DNA of 64,000 nt from a virus. Of the stretch, positions 33,016 through 41,821 are shown piece after piece. Numbering within the stretch: the first letter of the stretch is position 1; every line of letters begins with the position of its first letter. The translations under genes and the position numbers were made by a program. Where the stretch lies: positions 1-64,000 of IMG/VR virus record IMGVR_UViG_3300010430_000014; one strand, written 5' to 3'. A model generated the notes under the pieces. It saw only the letters and a list, made by a program, of their open reading frames with translations. It searched no databases and was not told where the DNA came from.

Positions 33016-34506
33016 ATGTTAAACTTAACTAACTATCAAAAGGCAGGGTATGGTTGTGTGTTTGTCGAAACAATGGAAATTAAACGTGCAATCAAATCAA
33101 TTGAAATCGATGAACCATTTAAGAAAAAAATCTGGAGTCCTATTCGGGGCATCATCAATGATATGCACCAATTCGATAAAGATCAACCAATAAGTCCAAT
33201 TGATGTTCTTCGATTATCTGTCGGACAACAGGAAGATGGATCATTTGGCAATGCTCCACAAAACACCGCTTTTATTTTGGAAAATTTCGATGAATTCATT
33301 GAACAATTCGATGTAGTCCAGACTATCCTTGATATTTATGATCTATTAAAAGCCAATGCTACCATGATTATTATGGTGGGATCTAATGCAGAGGCGATTC
33401 CCTCCAAACTTAAAGAATTCATCCCTGTTGAAAAATTTGAATTACCAAATGATGAAGAAATCAAATTGATTGCTGATGGTATTGCCGAATCTTCAATTGA
33501 AGAATTAGGTGATAGCTATAAGGATAAATTTACAGTTAACAATTCAGTAATTGAAGCATTCAAAGGGTTGACTTGGGAAGAAATTGAAAACGCAGCAGCT
33601 AAATCAGCAGTTGAAACCCGATCATTCGATTATCGTCATATCATGGATCGTAAAGCAATGGTAATTAAAAAGACCGGATTCATGCAATTCATTGAACCTG
33701 AACCATTGGAAAATCTTGGTGGTCTGGATGAGTACAAAGAATATTGGCAATTAAGATCAGAACCTTTCCTTAATGAATCATCCAATAAGCCTAAAGTCAA
33801 AGCTATCCTTTGTGCCGGATACCCTGGAACTGGAAAAACACTTGCTGCTAAAGTCCTTTGTTCTATTCTCAATTGGCCTGGGATCTTATTCGACATTGGT
33901 GCAATTAAAGAGGGTATTGTAGGTGAAACTGAGAAGAAGATGCGTAGAGCAACATATACAATTGATTCCATTGGAAGATGCGTAATCATTATGGATGAAA
34001 TTGAAAAGTTCTTTGGATCTGAAAGTAATACAATGGACAGTGGTGTTCAATCAGGAATGCTTGGACATATGCTTACATGGATGCAAGAAAGACAATCTGA
34101 AGGTATTCTATTTGGAACGGCAAATAAACTCGATGCACTTCCACCTGAATTCAAAAGAGCAGGTGGTCGATGGGATACTATCTTCTTTGTTAATTTACCT
34201 AATCCTAATGAAGTCAAAAAGATAATTGAAATTCACAATCGAAAATATAATGCTGATGTTCAAACAGATAATAAATTTTGCGCTCAATTATCTAATGATG
34301 GATGGTCTGGAGCAGAAATTGAACAATTGGTTAAAGATTCTCATTATGAACCAATTGAAGAAGCAATGATACATATTCCTGTTCTTTCCAAACATGAAGC
34401 TAAAAAGTTTCAAAGAACAAGAGAACAAGCACAATTGTTTCGATGGGCTAATGAAAAGAAAGAAACAACAGAAGTTAAAAAACCCCGAAAAATTAAACTT
34501 CAGTAA
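33016..34506 (+). CDS. Ycf46-like AAA ATPase
   Basis: A 496-aa protein. An N-terminal alpha/beta region (1-220) resembles Ycf46 proteins (LENFDEFI, MVGSNAEAIPSKLKEFI). The AAA module has Walker A GYPGTGKT (268-275), Walker B IIMDEIE with D327/E328, sensor GTANKLDALP and arginine-finger context FKRAGGRWD. Start at 33016 is spaced 9 nt from AAAGGAG. The next genes encode DUF1257-like and DUF2997-like proteins, the usual Ycf46 companions. Molecular role not established. Confidence 0.85.
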   Translation: MLNLTNYQKAGYGCVFVETMEIKRAIKSIEIDEPFKKKIWSPIRGIINDMHQFDKDQPISPIDVLRLSVGQQEDGSFGNAPQNTAFILENFDEFIEQFDVVQTILDIYDLLKANATMIIMVGSNAEAIPSKLKEFIPVEKFELPNDEEIKLIADGIAESSIEELGDSYKDKFTVNNSVIEAFKGLTWEEIENAAAKSAVETRSFDYRHIMDRKAMVIKKTGFMQFIEPEPLENLGGLDEYKEYWQLRSEPFLNESSNKPKVKAILCAGYPGTGKTLAAKVLCSILNWPGILFDIGAIKEGIVGETEKKMRRATYTIDSIGRCVIIMDEIEKFFGSESNTMDSGVQSGMLGHMLTWMQERQSEGILFGTANKLDALPPEFKRAGGRWDTIFFVNLPNPNEVKKIIEIHNRKYNADVQTDNKFCAQLSNDGWSGAEIEQLVKDSHYEPIEEAMIHIPVLSKHEAKKFQRTREQAQLFRWANEKKETTEVKKPRKIKLQ

Positions 34507-34507
34507 A

Positions 34508-34792
34508 ATGAATAAATATATACAACAATATTGGACAATTGATTATGAAGATCCTGATCCATATCGAATATTAAAATGTCCTAATCCTAAATGTGGACAT
34601 GAACAAGCAGAAACAAAATGGGTAGGATGGCATTCAATGGAAATTGAAGCTAAATGTCCTAAATGTAAATGTGTTTATCTACATGATTGTGAAACAGGAG
34701 CAAGTGATTTAATTTTTGTTAAAAATATAATGACATTAAAACAAAAATTAAATGCAATTAAATTTAAATACCAATTAGAAAAAGGAGATTGA
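34508..34792 (+). CDS. Zinc-ribbon protein (94 aa)
   Basis: CPNPKCG near 24-30 and CPKCKC near 52-57 form a zinc ribbon. No strong ribosome site; probably translated by coupling to the ATPase gene 1 nt upstream. Not recognised beyond that. Confidence 0.6.
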   Translation: MNKYIQQYWTIDYEDPDPYRILKCPNPKCGHEQAETKWVGWHSMEIEAKCPKCKCVYLHDCETGASDLIFVKNIMTLKQKLNAIKFKYQLEKGD

Positions 34793-34793
34793 T

Positions 34794-35234
34794 ATGTCAC
34801 ATAATGAAATAATTGATTTAGAAATAGGTGATCTCAAAGTATTAGCTGCAACAGTTAAACGAATGAATGGCGAATTGATACTTAATAAAAAAACCTATCG
34901 TTGGTATGGACATAATGTTGGTGATTACCCTTTACCGGAAGGTGTTAAAGCAGAAGATCTTGGCAAATGTAAACATGCAATTGTATTTCCTGATATTGAT
35001 TATCAAGTCGGAGTAATTGAATCTCGATCTAAAAAAGGAGCATATGAATTACTTTGGGATTTTTATGATCGTCAATTGAAAGAAAGAATGGGAGGAGAAA
35101 AAGGAATTGCACTTATTCAACATTATACAATGGTAAAAGCTAAAAATGCTGCTACTCAAAAAGGTAAAATATGTCGTGAATCAATGATTAAAACCAAAAC
35201 AGGAATCAAACGCAAAATAGTAATCAACGTATAA
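34794..35234 (+). CDS. DUF1257 / Ycf35-like protein
   Basis: A 146-aa protein. DLKVLAATVKRMNGEL at the start, then YQVGVIES and GAYELLWDFYD, follow the DUF1257 pattern. In cyanobacteria and many phages this family travels with Ycf46 and DUF2997, exactly as here. The first motif recurs in the gene at 41612 (DLRIIAALVKRLGGEVIL). Confidence 0.7.
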   Translation: MSHNEIIDLEIGDLKVLAATVKRMNGELILNKKTYRWYGHNVGDYPLPEGVKAEDLGKCKHAIVFPDIDYQVGVIESRSKKGAYELLWDFYDRQLKERMGGEKGIALIQHYTMVKAKNAATQKGKICRESMIKTKTGIKRKIVINV

Positions 35235-35245
35235 AGGAGTCAATT

Positions 35246-35449
35246 ATGCAAAAACAAATAATCATAGAAGTCGATGAAAATGGAAAGATCAATTTTGAAA
35301 CTGACGGATTTGTTGGGCCAGAATGCGTTAATAATGATATAGTCAATCATATTAAAAATGCATTAGGCAATGGACTTGGGCCAGATCTTAAACCTATATT
35401 TTATCAGAAAGGTCAAACAAAAACAGTTCATAAAAATCTCTGTGGTTAA
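35246..35449 (+). CDS. DUF2997-like protein (67 aa)
   Basis: KQIIIEVDENGKINFETDGF followed by GPECVNNDIVNHIKNALG has the length and pattern of DUF2997. Third member of the Ycf46-DUF1257-DUF2997 set; AAAGGAGTC cassette. Confidence 0.7.
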   Translation: MQKQIIIEVDENGKINFETDGFVGPECVNNDIVNHIKNALGNGLGPDLKPIFYQKGQTKTVHKNLCG

Positions 35450-35477
35450 ACATAAAACAGGGGAATCATACTTTCAA

Positions 35478-36020
35478 ATGGATCTTTATAAAGTTATATT
35501 TATTATACCCTCAACTGGCAATCGAATTATATTTGATCAAGTTCAAGCTGAAGTTGAAATACAAGAAAAAAATTATGAACATAAAAATGCATTTGGTGCA
35601 ATTGATGCTATAATACCATTATCGCATTATTTAGATATTGTTCTTACAATACATCATCATGATATAGCTCAATTGAATGAAGTTAAAGGACAATTATATT
35701 CAGAAGAATTATATCTTCATTTTAAAGATGCTCATCCTTGTTTAATTCGTGGAACAGTAAGAGCAATGACATTTGATAATCATAATGCAACAGTTAGATT
35801 CAAGGGTAATACAATTGATAAAACTTACGATGATTATATTACAGAAGCAACTACTCAATTAAATGAAGCTTTTGAATATACTTTAGAATCAGAAAATCCA
35901 ATTGACGATGGTAAAACAGATTTTGATGAATGGAAAGAAGGTACAATTGTGAGTAAAGGAATAAATCAAGCAGATAAAGAAAAGAAAGGTAAAGTAATTA
36001 AACGCAAACTTACTTTTTAA
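35478..36020 (+). CDS. Hypothetical protein with C-terminal KRKLTF (180 aa)
   Basis: ATG at 35478 chosen, with GGGGA upstream; the open frame to 35370 overlaps DUF2997. Beta-rich first half (FIIPSTGNRIIF, DIVLTIHHHDIAQL), acidic linker, then a basic tail ending exactly in KRKLTF. Unknown function within the replication module. Confidence 0.65.
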   Translation: MDLYKVIFIIPSTGNRIIFDQVQAEVEIQEKNYEHKNAFGAIDAIIPLSHYLDIVLTIHHHDIAQLNEVKGQLYSEELYLHFKDAHPCLIRGTVRAMTFDNHNATVRFKGNTIDKTYDDYITEATTQLNEAFEYTLESENPIDDGKTDFDEWKEGTIVSKGINQADKEKKGKVIKRKLTF

Positions 36021-36037
36021 AAGAAAGGAATAATGCT

Positions 36038-36931
36038 ATGCCGAAAATATCAAAAAACAAAAGCAATGAAATTAATATTTTTGACCTTGGAACCTTATGC
36101 CAATTTGAAACTCATTCATGGCAAGCACGTAAAACCATACCTAAAGAGATTAAAGAACGAATGACTGAAGAAACTGAATGGGTATCTGGTTTTAGACGAT
36201 TAATTAAAAAGGAACGTCTACAACCAATCAATTCAGTCATTACTTCAGTTCGGAACTATATTTGGGATATCTCTTTGGAATTTCCAATTAAATCCGTTCA
36301 TTTCATTTCCAATCAAGTTACAGAAGAAGCAGACATTAAACTCAGGGCATATGTTAAAATGCTTAAAAAAGAAGTTAATCTATTTGCCAAAGACTATGAC
36401 AAATGGATTAAGGAATCTGAAAAAGCCTTAAAGAAAGACGGATTATTCGATAAGGGATTATATCCAATGAATGTTAGGAATTTATATTCAATTGAATGGA
36501 GATGGTTTGACATGACTATCCCTGCCGGAATTACTGATGAGATGTATAAGGTTGAATCTGATCGTATTCAAAATATGATGGATGAAACAAGGCATAACTG
36601 CATTATCGCAATGCGTGAAGGATTTGGTCAATTGGTAATGCATTTAACCGATACTCTGAATGGTAAATTGGATGGTGAAAAGCGCAGGGTCAGACCTGAA
36701 TCATTGGAAAAGATTGACAAGTTCTTTGAAACCTTCAAATACAAAAATATATTCAATGATAATCAATTGCAAGGTATAGTTACTCAAGCTAAAGATCTGT
36801 TGTCTGATGTAACTCCTAAAGATATTCGCAATGATGAATCATTGACCAAATTGATTCATTCTGAATTAAGTGATATGCAAAATGAACTTTCTAAAGCAAC
36901 TGAAACATATAAACGTAAGTTAACCTTTTAG
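36038..36931 (+). CDS. DUF3150-like protein ending in KRKLTF (297 aa)
   Basis: WQARKTIPKEI at 29-39, SGFRRLIKKERLQPINSV then RNYIWDISLEFPI and VHFIS, followed by a long helical region, resemble DUF3150. Members sit near AAA ATPases, which fits the Ycf46-like gene upstream. The C-terminus TYKRKLTF matches the previous gene. Role unknown. Confidence 0.6.
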   Translation: MPKISKNKSNEINIFDLGTLCQFETHSWQARKTIPKEIKERMTEETEWVSGFRRLIKKERLQPINSVITSVRNYIWDISLEFPIKSVHFISNQVTEEADIKLRAYVKMLKKEVNLFAKDYDKWIKESEKALKKDGLFDKGLYPMNVRNLYSIEWRWFDMTIPAGITDEMYKVESDRIQNMMDETRHNCIIAMREGFGQLVMHLTDTLNGKLDGEKRRVRPESLEKIDKFFETFKYKNIFNDNQLQGIVTQAKDLLSDVTPKDIRNDESLTKLIHSELSDMQNELSKATETYKRKLTF

Positions 36932-36941
36932 GAGTTACCTA

Positions 36942-37385
36942 ATGGCATATGATCCAGAATTTTCAGTTGATCGATATAACCTTGAAATTGAAGCAGAACG
37001 TCAATCAGCATTGATGCGTAAATGGACTAAACGACAAGGAAGACATAAATCATTACTCAAATCAGCACAAAAAAATCTGGATATTCTGGAAGGTGAATTA
37101 GCTGAAGAATATAGACGTAACAAAAAAACATATGGTATTCAAAAGGATACTGATCAAGTAATCTTTCGATTAATTAAAGGTGATCCTAAATATGAAACTC
37201 AATACAAAGAAGTAATAAAATATCAACGATTGTATGATGATGCTAAATCAGCAGTAGATTCAATTGTTGAGAAAGGATGGATGATTAAAGAATTGGTTAA
37301 ACTATGGTTAAATAATTATTATTCAAATCCAATTGTTAAAGAAAATGAAATTAAACCCAAACGAATTATTTTAAAGGAGGATTAA
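36942..37385 (+). CDS. UvsY-like recombination mediator (candidate)
   Basis: A 147-aa helical basic protein of UvsY size (T4 UvsY is 137 aa), with a Lys-rich central helix, a kDxDxxY-like middle (KGDPKYETQYKEV) and a final helix KGWMIKELVKLW as in UvsY-type families. It lies directly before a gp32-like ssDNA-binding protein and a UvsX/RecA-like recombinase, the expected company. Confidence 0.5.
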   Translation: MAYDPEFSVDRYNLEIEAERQSALMRKWTKRQGRHKSLLKSAQKNLDILEGELAEEYRRNKKTYGIQKDTDQVIFRLIKGDPKYETQYKEVIKYQRLYDDAKSAVDSIVEKGWMIKELVKLWLNNYYSNPIVKENEIKPKRIILKED

Positions 37386-37387
37386 TT

Positions 37388-38584
37388 ATGTCATTACAAG
37401 ATCGATTGAACAAAAACAAAGCAAAATTGGGATTAGGTACAAAATCTTCTGAAAGTGCAATTGTTGATAAGTTTAAAAAGCGCAGTACAACTACATTGGA
37501 AAAAACATATGATGATAGAGATAAACAGACTAAATCAGGTGGAATGGGTAAAACTATTTTTGATCCTGAAATGCTTATAGAATATGGATTAGAAGAATGG
37601 CAACCTCATCAAACAGTAGGTGATCACTTTTTTGATATCATGCCTGTTTCATTCGATCCATTGATTCCTTATTGCTTTGAAACATTAGTTCATTTTGCAG
37701 TAGGTTTCGCAAAAGATCAATACATTTGTCCTCATCATTCTCATAGAAAAACTTGCTATCGATGTGAAGCTCAATCAAAACTCTATCGTAAAAAGGAAGA
37801 AATGCTTAAAATATGGTCAGAAGAACGATTCAAAGATGCAGCAAAACGATTGTATCCAAGAGATAGAGTTATTTTCTTAATCTGGAAACGTACTGAAGAA
37901 TTACTGCAAGATGAACCATCTGATCTTACATTACGATTGTGGAATGCACCAAAAGAAGCAGTTCATAAAGAAATCCAAGCAAAAGTTAGAGATAAGATCA
38001 ATCGAACAACATTGGATATTTCTGATATCTCTCCTAATGGTGAAGGTCGAACTGTTGGAATGGAAATTGCAAAAAATAAAACATCAGCAGGTACATTTCC
38101 TGGGTATAGTGCATTTGAATTACATCCAAGAGAAAAACCAATTCCAAAGGAAATATTAGAACAATTGAATAAAATCATAATTGATGCAGATGAAAATGGT
38201 TTTAATAACGCAATTGAAATGTTCATTCACTTCCCTACCTATGAAGAAATCAAAGAATCAATGTTGACTGAAGAAGATGATGATGAAAAAACTCCTACTG
38301 CTTCTGACAAAAAATCATCATTAAAACAACAATTACAATCAAAAGACATAGAAGATGATAATAACAAAACAGTTACCGTTGAAGAAGTTTTAAAAGAAAT
38401 TGAATTAATATGTGCTGAATTACAAGAAATGCTTAATAAAAAATCTTCAATTGCATTTAAAGCATGGTGCAAAAATAATAATTACGAAGAAGCATTAGAA
38501 TTTTCTGAACAGACAGCAGCAGTTGAAGCTATTATTGAAGATTTTTATGAAAAACAAATAGCTGAAGCAGATGTTGATATTTAA
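37388..38584 (+). CDS. gp32-like single-stranded DNA-binding protein
   Basis: A 398-aa protein. The zinc segment CPHHSHRKTCYRC (C114, H116/H117/H119, C123, C126) corresponds to the zinc-stabilised OB-fold of T4 gp32. It is followed by basic-aromatic strands (YPRDRVIFLIWKR). The C-terminal third is strongly acidic (EEDDDEKT onward) like the protein-interaction tail of gp32, though it continues into a helical end. N-terminal basic arm MSLQDRLNKNKAK. AAAGGAGG site. Coats ssDNA for replication and recombination. Confidence 0.8.
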   Translation: MSLQDRLNKNKAKLGLGTKSSESAIVDKFKKRSTTTLEKTYDDRDKQTKSGGMGKTIFDPEMLIEYGLEEWQPHQTVGDHFFDIMPVSFDPLIPYCFETLVHFAVGFAKDQYICPHHSHRKTCYRCEAQSKLYRKKEEMLKIWSEERFKDAAKRLYPRDRVIFLIWKRTEELLQDEPSDLTLRLWNAPKEAVHKEIQAKVRDKINRTTLDISDISPNGEGRTVGMEIAKNKTSAGTFPGYSAFELHPREKPIPKEILEQLNKIIIDADENGFNNAIEMFIHFPTYEEIKESMLTEEDDDEKTPTASDKKSSLKQQLQSKDIEDDNNKTVTVEEVLKEIELICAELQEMLNKKSSIAFKAWCKNNNYEEALEFSEQTAAVEAIIEDFYEKQIAEADVDI

Positions 38585-38615
38585 CTTTTAATTAATTATA
38601 TAATAAGGAGCAATC

Positions 38616-39743
38616 ATGGCAAGAATTAAATTGGAATCCAAAATACCCAATTTACGTGAGCGATTAAAAACTTGCGAAATATTGCCAGAAGTAGAGATAG
38701 GTTTAAAAAAACCTCTCTATTTTGTGGATTCGGGTTCTTGGATGTTAAATTTAGCATTAACAAATCAAGTGGATCAAGGTTATCCAGTCGGTAGAGTAAT
38801 TAATCCAATTGGAGATTATTCTACCGGAAAAACCTTATTAGCATGTGAAGAAGTCAATTCAATATGGTATTTGGAGCATATACTTAAAAATAAAAAAGTT
38901 AAAATCTATTATGATGAACCAGAACATGCTTTTGATTATCGATTAGCTGCAAAGTTTAATGTACCATTAAATGAAGTATATGGATTACGTGAAGATCTAA
39001 AAGGATACAAACATAAAAAAGGTGAAAAACCTTTTACACGATCACGTACAGTTGAAGATCTTTATAATAATCTTGATCGCATTACTAAAACTGAAAGTGA
39101 TTATGACATTGTTCTTTATGTATTAGATTCACTTGATTCATTAAGAGATGCAAGAGAAATTAAACATCTTAAAACAAAAGGTATTGCTAAACAAGACATG
39201 GGAGGATCTAAAGCAAGGGTATTATCTCAATTGTTTCGTAATATGATTGAAGGTGTACATAATTCAAATATTCTATTGTTTATCTTATCTCAAATCCGAA
39301 TGAATGTCGGTGTAGTATTTGGAGATCCAAATGGAAGGGCAGGTGGCAAAGCTCTGGATCATTATGCTTCACAAATGTTTATGCTCAAAGAAATTGGAAA
39401 AATTCAAACTGAGAAAAAAATCAATCAAGGAATTGAAGTTAGAGTTAAAATTAAAAAGAACAAAACAGGTAGTCGTTACAATGATGTTGTTTTTAATATT
39501 TTACATGGATATGGAATTGATAACTATGGATCTGCTGTAAATTTTCTTTGGGATGAAAAACAATTTGAACGATCCGGTAATTATCTTATTTTTAATGGAG
39601 AAAAAATGTATCGAGCAGATCTAATTGAATTAGCAGCTAACAATATAAATGTTGCAGATCTTTTAAAAGAAAAATTACAATTCTATTGGAATGAAATCGT
39701 TCTTGAAGCTGAGATTGATCGAAAACCTAAATGGGGAGGTTAA
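38616..39743 (+). CDS. RecA/UvsX-like recombinase
   Basis: A 375-aa protein with Walker A GDYSTGKT at 66-73, catalytic-Glu region YDEPEHAF near 99-106, Walker B IVLYVLDSLD near 165-174, and LSQIRMNVG in the loop L1/L2 area followed by GGKALDHYAS. Gene order (UvsY-like, gp32-like, this gene) supports a homologous-recombination and recombination-dependent replication role. N-terminus MARIKLES. AAGGAG site. Confidence 0.85.
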   Translation: MARIKLESKIPNLRERLKTCEILPEVEIGLKKPLYFVDSGSWMLNLALTNQVDQGYPVGRVINPIGDYSTGKTLLACEEVNSIWYLEHILKNKKVKIYYDEPEHAFDYRLAAKFNVPLNEVYGLREDLKGYKHKKGEKPFTRSRTVEDLYNNLDRITKTESDYDIVLYVLDSLDSLRDAREIKHLKTKGIAKQDMGGSKARVLSQLFRNMIEGVHNSNILLFILSQIRMNVGVVFGDPNGRAGGKALDHYASQMFMLKEIGKIQTEKKINQGIEVRVKIKKNKTGSRYNDVVFNILHGYGIDNYGSAVNFLWDEKQFERSGNYLIFNGEKMYRADLIELAANNINVADLLKEKLQFYWNEIVLEAEIDRKPKWGG

Positions 39744-39744
39744 C

Positions 39745-40158
39745 TTGGATGATTTAAAAAAGTTTTTTGATTTTTTTTTGAGTGCAGATTCCAAAGAAAG
39801 AGAAGCAGTTTTTGGAAAAATACCCAATTTTCGTGGACTATTAAAAATCAATCAAGAGTTTAATTTTATTAAGCTAACGGATTTAATTCAATTATATGTC
39901 TATCTTTTTTATCCAAAGGATATTATTGTAGTTATTTTAGATCCTCAATTAGCAATAGAATATGTACCAAAAATTAAAATGTTAAAGAGGGATAATTTTG
40001 ATGCATATTTAAAAGCCAAATATTGTAATTTTATTGTAATTGATTTTGAATCAATTGTAGCAGCAGAAGATTGGGTATTTTCTTTTCCTACTAATGAAAT
40101 CAAATATGAAATTTATTCAAAAACAAAATTAGTTCGGAGTCAAGAAGGAAAAATATAA
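39745..40158 (+). CDS. Hypothetical protein starting at TTG (137 aa)
   Basis: TTG at 39745 lies 5 nt after GGGGAGG, an excellent site; the longer ATG frame from 39691 would overlap the recombinase. Acidic N-terminal helix, then mixed fold. Not recognised. Confidence 0.6.
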   Translation: MDDLKKFFDFFLSADSKEREAVFGKIPNFRGLLKINQEFNFIKLTDLIQLYVYLFYPKDIIVVILDPQLAIEYVPKIKMLKRDNFDAYLKAKYCNFIVIDFESIVAAEDWVFSFPTNEIKYEIYSKTKLVRSQEGKI

Positions 40159-40159
40159 T

Positions 40160-40795
40160 ATGGCAAAAGGTGGAACATATGAAGGGGAAATATCAAAAGA
40201 ACTATCTCTTTATTTAACCCATATGAAAACTGAAGATGGGATCTGGAGAACTGAACAATCAGGTGGTAGAGCAACAACTAAAGCAAAAGCTAATATGCAA
40301 GTGCGCCAAGATCAATATGGAGATATAACCTATACTATTCCAGAAACAAAATTCTGGTTCGATATATTTTCAATTGAATGCAAAACGGGATATGCAAAGA
40401 AAACCAAATCAAAGAAAAAGAAAAGTACAACAGTAACAATGTGGTCACTTCTGGATTTAATTGATTCACAACAAATAATGACTCAGTTTCATGAATTTTG
40501 GAATCAATGTCTTAATGATGCAATTGAATCAAAACGTGAACCAATGCTTATATTCCGTAGAAACAGACGATCTTCCTGTATTGCTATGCATATTGATATT
40601 TTTATAGGATTTATAAAACGTTTTGGAGATCCTACTTTTAATTTTATAACTGTTAATGGTGAGTTTTGTTATCTTCCAGTTACTATAATGAATTTACGAC
40701 AATTTTTTGATTGGACTGAAGCTATTAATCCTATTGTAGTACAGAACTATATTGTACGACAATTGATGCGGAGGAAAAAAAATGAAACGAAATAA
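40160..40795 (+). CDS. PD-(D/E)xK nuclease-like protein (resolvase candidate)
   Basis: A 211-aa protein. An N-terminal Glu (GEISKE), WRTEQSGGR, then a strand with FDIFSIECKTG near 69-79 fit the E...D...ExK active site of PD-(D/E)xK nucleases such as phage Holliday-junction resolvases. A very basic loop follows. Position after the recombinase gene agrees with junction processing. Family inferred from motifs only. Confidence 0.5.
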   Translation: MAKGGTYEGEISKELSLYLTHMKTEDGIWRTEQSGGRATTKAKANMQVRQDQYGDITYTIPETKFWFDIFSIECKTGYAKKTKSKKKKSTTVTMWSLLDLIDSQQIMTQFHEFWNQCLNDAIESKREPMLIFRRNRRSSCIAMHIDIFIGFIKRFGDPTFNFITVNGEFCYLPVTIMNLRQFFDWTEAINPIVVQNYIVRQLMRRKKNETK

Positions 40796-41351
40796 CATAA
40801 ACTGGATATTTAACAATCATTCAACAGAAAGGTTTTTTGAACGTACCTCTTTAAATTCAACTAAAAAACAAATTGCTAAAGCAATAATTAATAAACAAAT
40901 AACACCCTTCAAAAGAATAAATGTTACTCGATCTATGACTTACATTCATGTGAATAAAGAAATCATTAAAACTGTTATGCATCGAAAGAAAAATAAAATC
41001 ATTACAATCCTACCCTGGAAGTCCATCTATCAATACATTATCAAATTAGAAATTACTCAATATCAAAGTGGAGTATATACTATTCATCTATTCCCTGATT
41101 GTTACCTTGAAACTAATAAACCAAATGCTTTGACCAAAATATATAGAGAAAATATTGAAAATATTGAATACAATCATCCATTATTCAATACAATATTTAA
41201 TATAGCATGGTATTATTTTCAATTAGATGAAGAACATAAAACTATACAAAAGAAAAGGATAACAGGGAATGAAACGTTTGAAATTAAAAGAAAAGCCAAA
41301 ACGATTGAGCCTATCATCCGATACGGAATCGACCATTGCGAATTACATTGA
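40782..41351 (+). CDS. DUF4258-like protein (189 aa)
   Basis: The first 70 residues (NNHSTERFFERT then KKQIAKAIINK ... KIITILPW) resemble DUF4258/RelE-like small folds, in which an H..eRm.eR helix precedes beta strands. The remaining 110 residues are unrecognised. GCGGAGG site; ends 83 nt inside the next gene in the +1 phase. Confidence 0.5.
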   Translation: MKRNNINWIFNNHSTERFFERTSLNSTKKQIAKAIINKQITPFKRINVTRSMTYIHVNKEIIKTVMHRKKNKIITILPWKSIYQYIIKLEITQYQSGVYTIHLFPDCYLETNKPNALTKIYRENIENIEYNHPLFNTIFNIAWYYFQLDEEHKTIQKKRITGNETFEIKRKAKTIEPIIRYGIDHCELH

Positions 41352-41610
41352 TAATATAGAATATTTGTTAGACGAATATCATTTACACACAAAAATAAAT
41401 GAAGATCTTCCCTATTATAAATGGATTAAATACACTGACCATTTACCATTAAATGAACATAGACCTATCTTAATTTACGATTCACATTATGATAACATAT
41501 CTGAAGGTATCTCTTTTGTTGCTCTACAACATGGTTTATACAGTAAGTACATGAAATATGATAAGTATTTACCTTCCCACTGGATGCGAATAAAAAAACC
41601 GGAGGATTAA
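41269..41610 (+). CDS. DUF551-like protein (113 aa)
   Basis: WIKYTDHLPLNEHRPILIYDS in the middle and PSHWMRIKKPED at the end match the DUF551 pattern (W...LP....vLvyd...tHWmp.p.pp). The basic N-terminus has KRLKL and KRLSL peptides. Overlaps the preceding gene by 83 nt. Confidence 0.65.
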   Translation: MKRLKLKEKPKRLSLSSDTESTIANYIDNIEYLLDEYHLHTKINEDLPYYKWIKYTDHLPLNEHRPILIYDSHYDNISEGISFVALQHGLYSKYMKYDKYLPSHWMRIKKPED

Positions 41611-41611
41611 T

Positions 41612-41821
41612 ATGCCTACAGAAAAAATATTAGAAGATAAAATAGTAATAACAGGAAAACGATTAGAAGACATGCCAAATGATTTAAGAATAATTGCTGC
41701 ATTGGTTAAACGTTTAGGCGGTGAAGTTATATTAGCAGATAAAGAAGTAGCAATCACTAATTTTAAAGGAGTCATGCTTCAACTATCAAAACATGGTAGT
41801 GTAATTATAAAGGTTAAATAA
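41612..41821 (+). CDS. Small protein sharing a motif with the DUF1257-like gene (69 aa)
   Basis: DLRIIAALVKRLGGEVILADKE parallels DLKVLAATVKRMNGEL of the 34794 gene, then IKVK ends the protein. CGGAGGA site, TAATG junction with SbcC-N. Function unknown. Confidence 0.6.
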   Translation: MPTEKILEDKIVITGKRLEDMPNDLRIIAALVKRLGGEVILADKEVAITNFKGVMLQLSKHGSVIIKVK

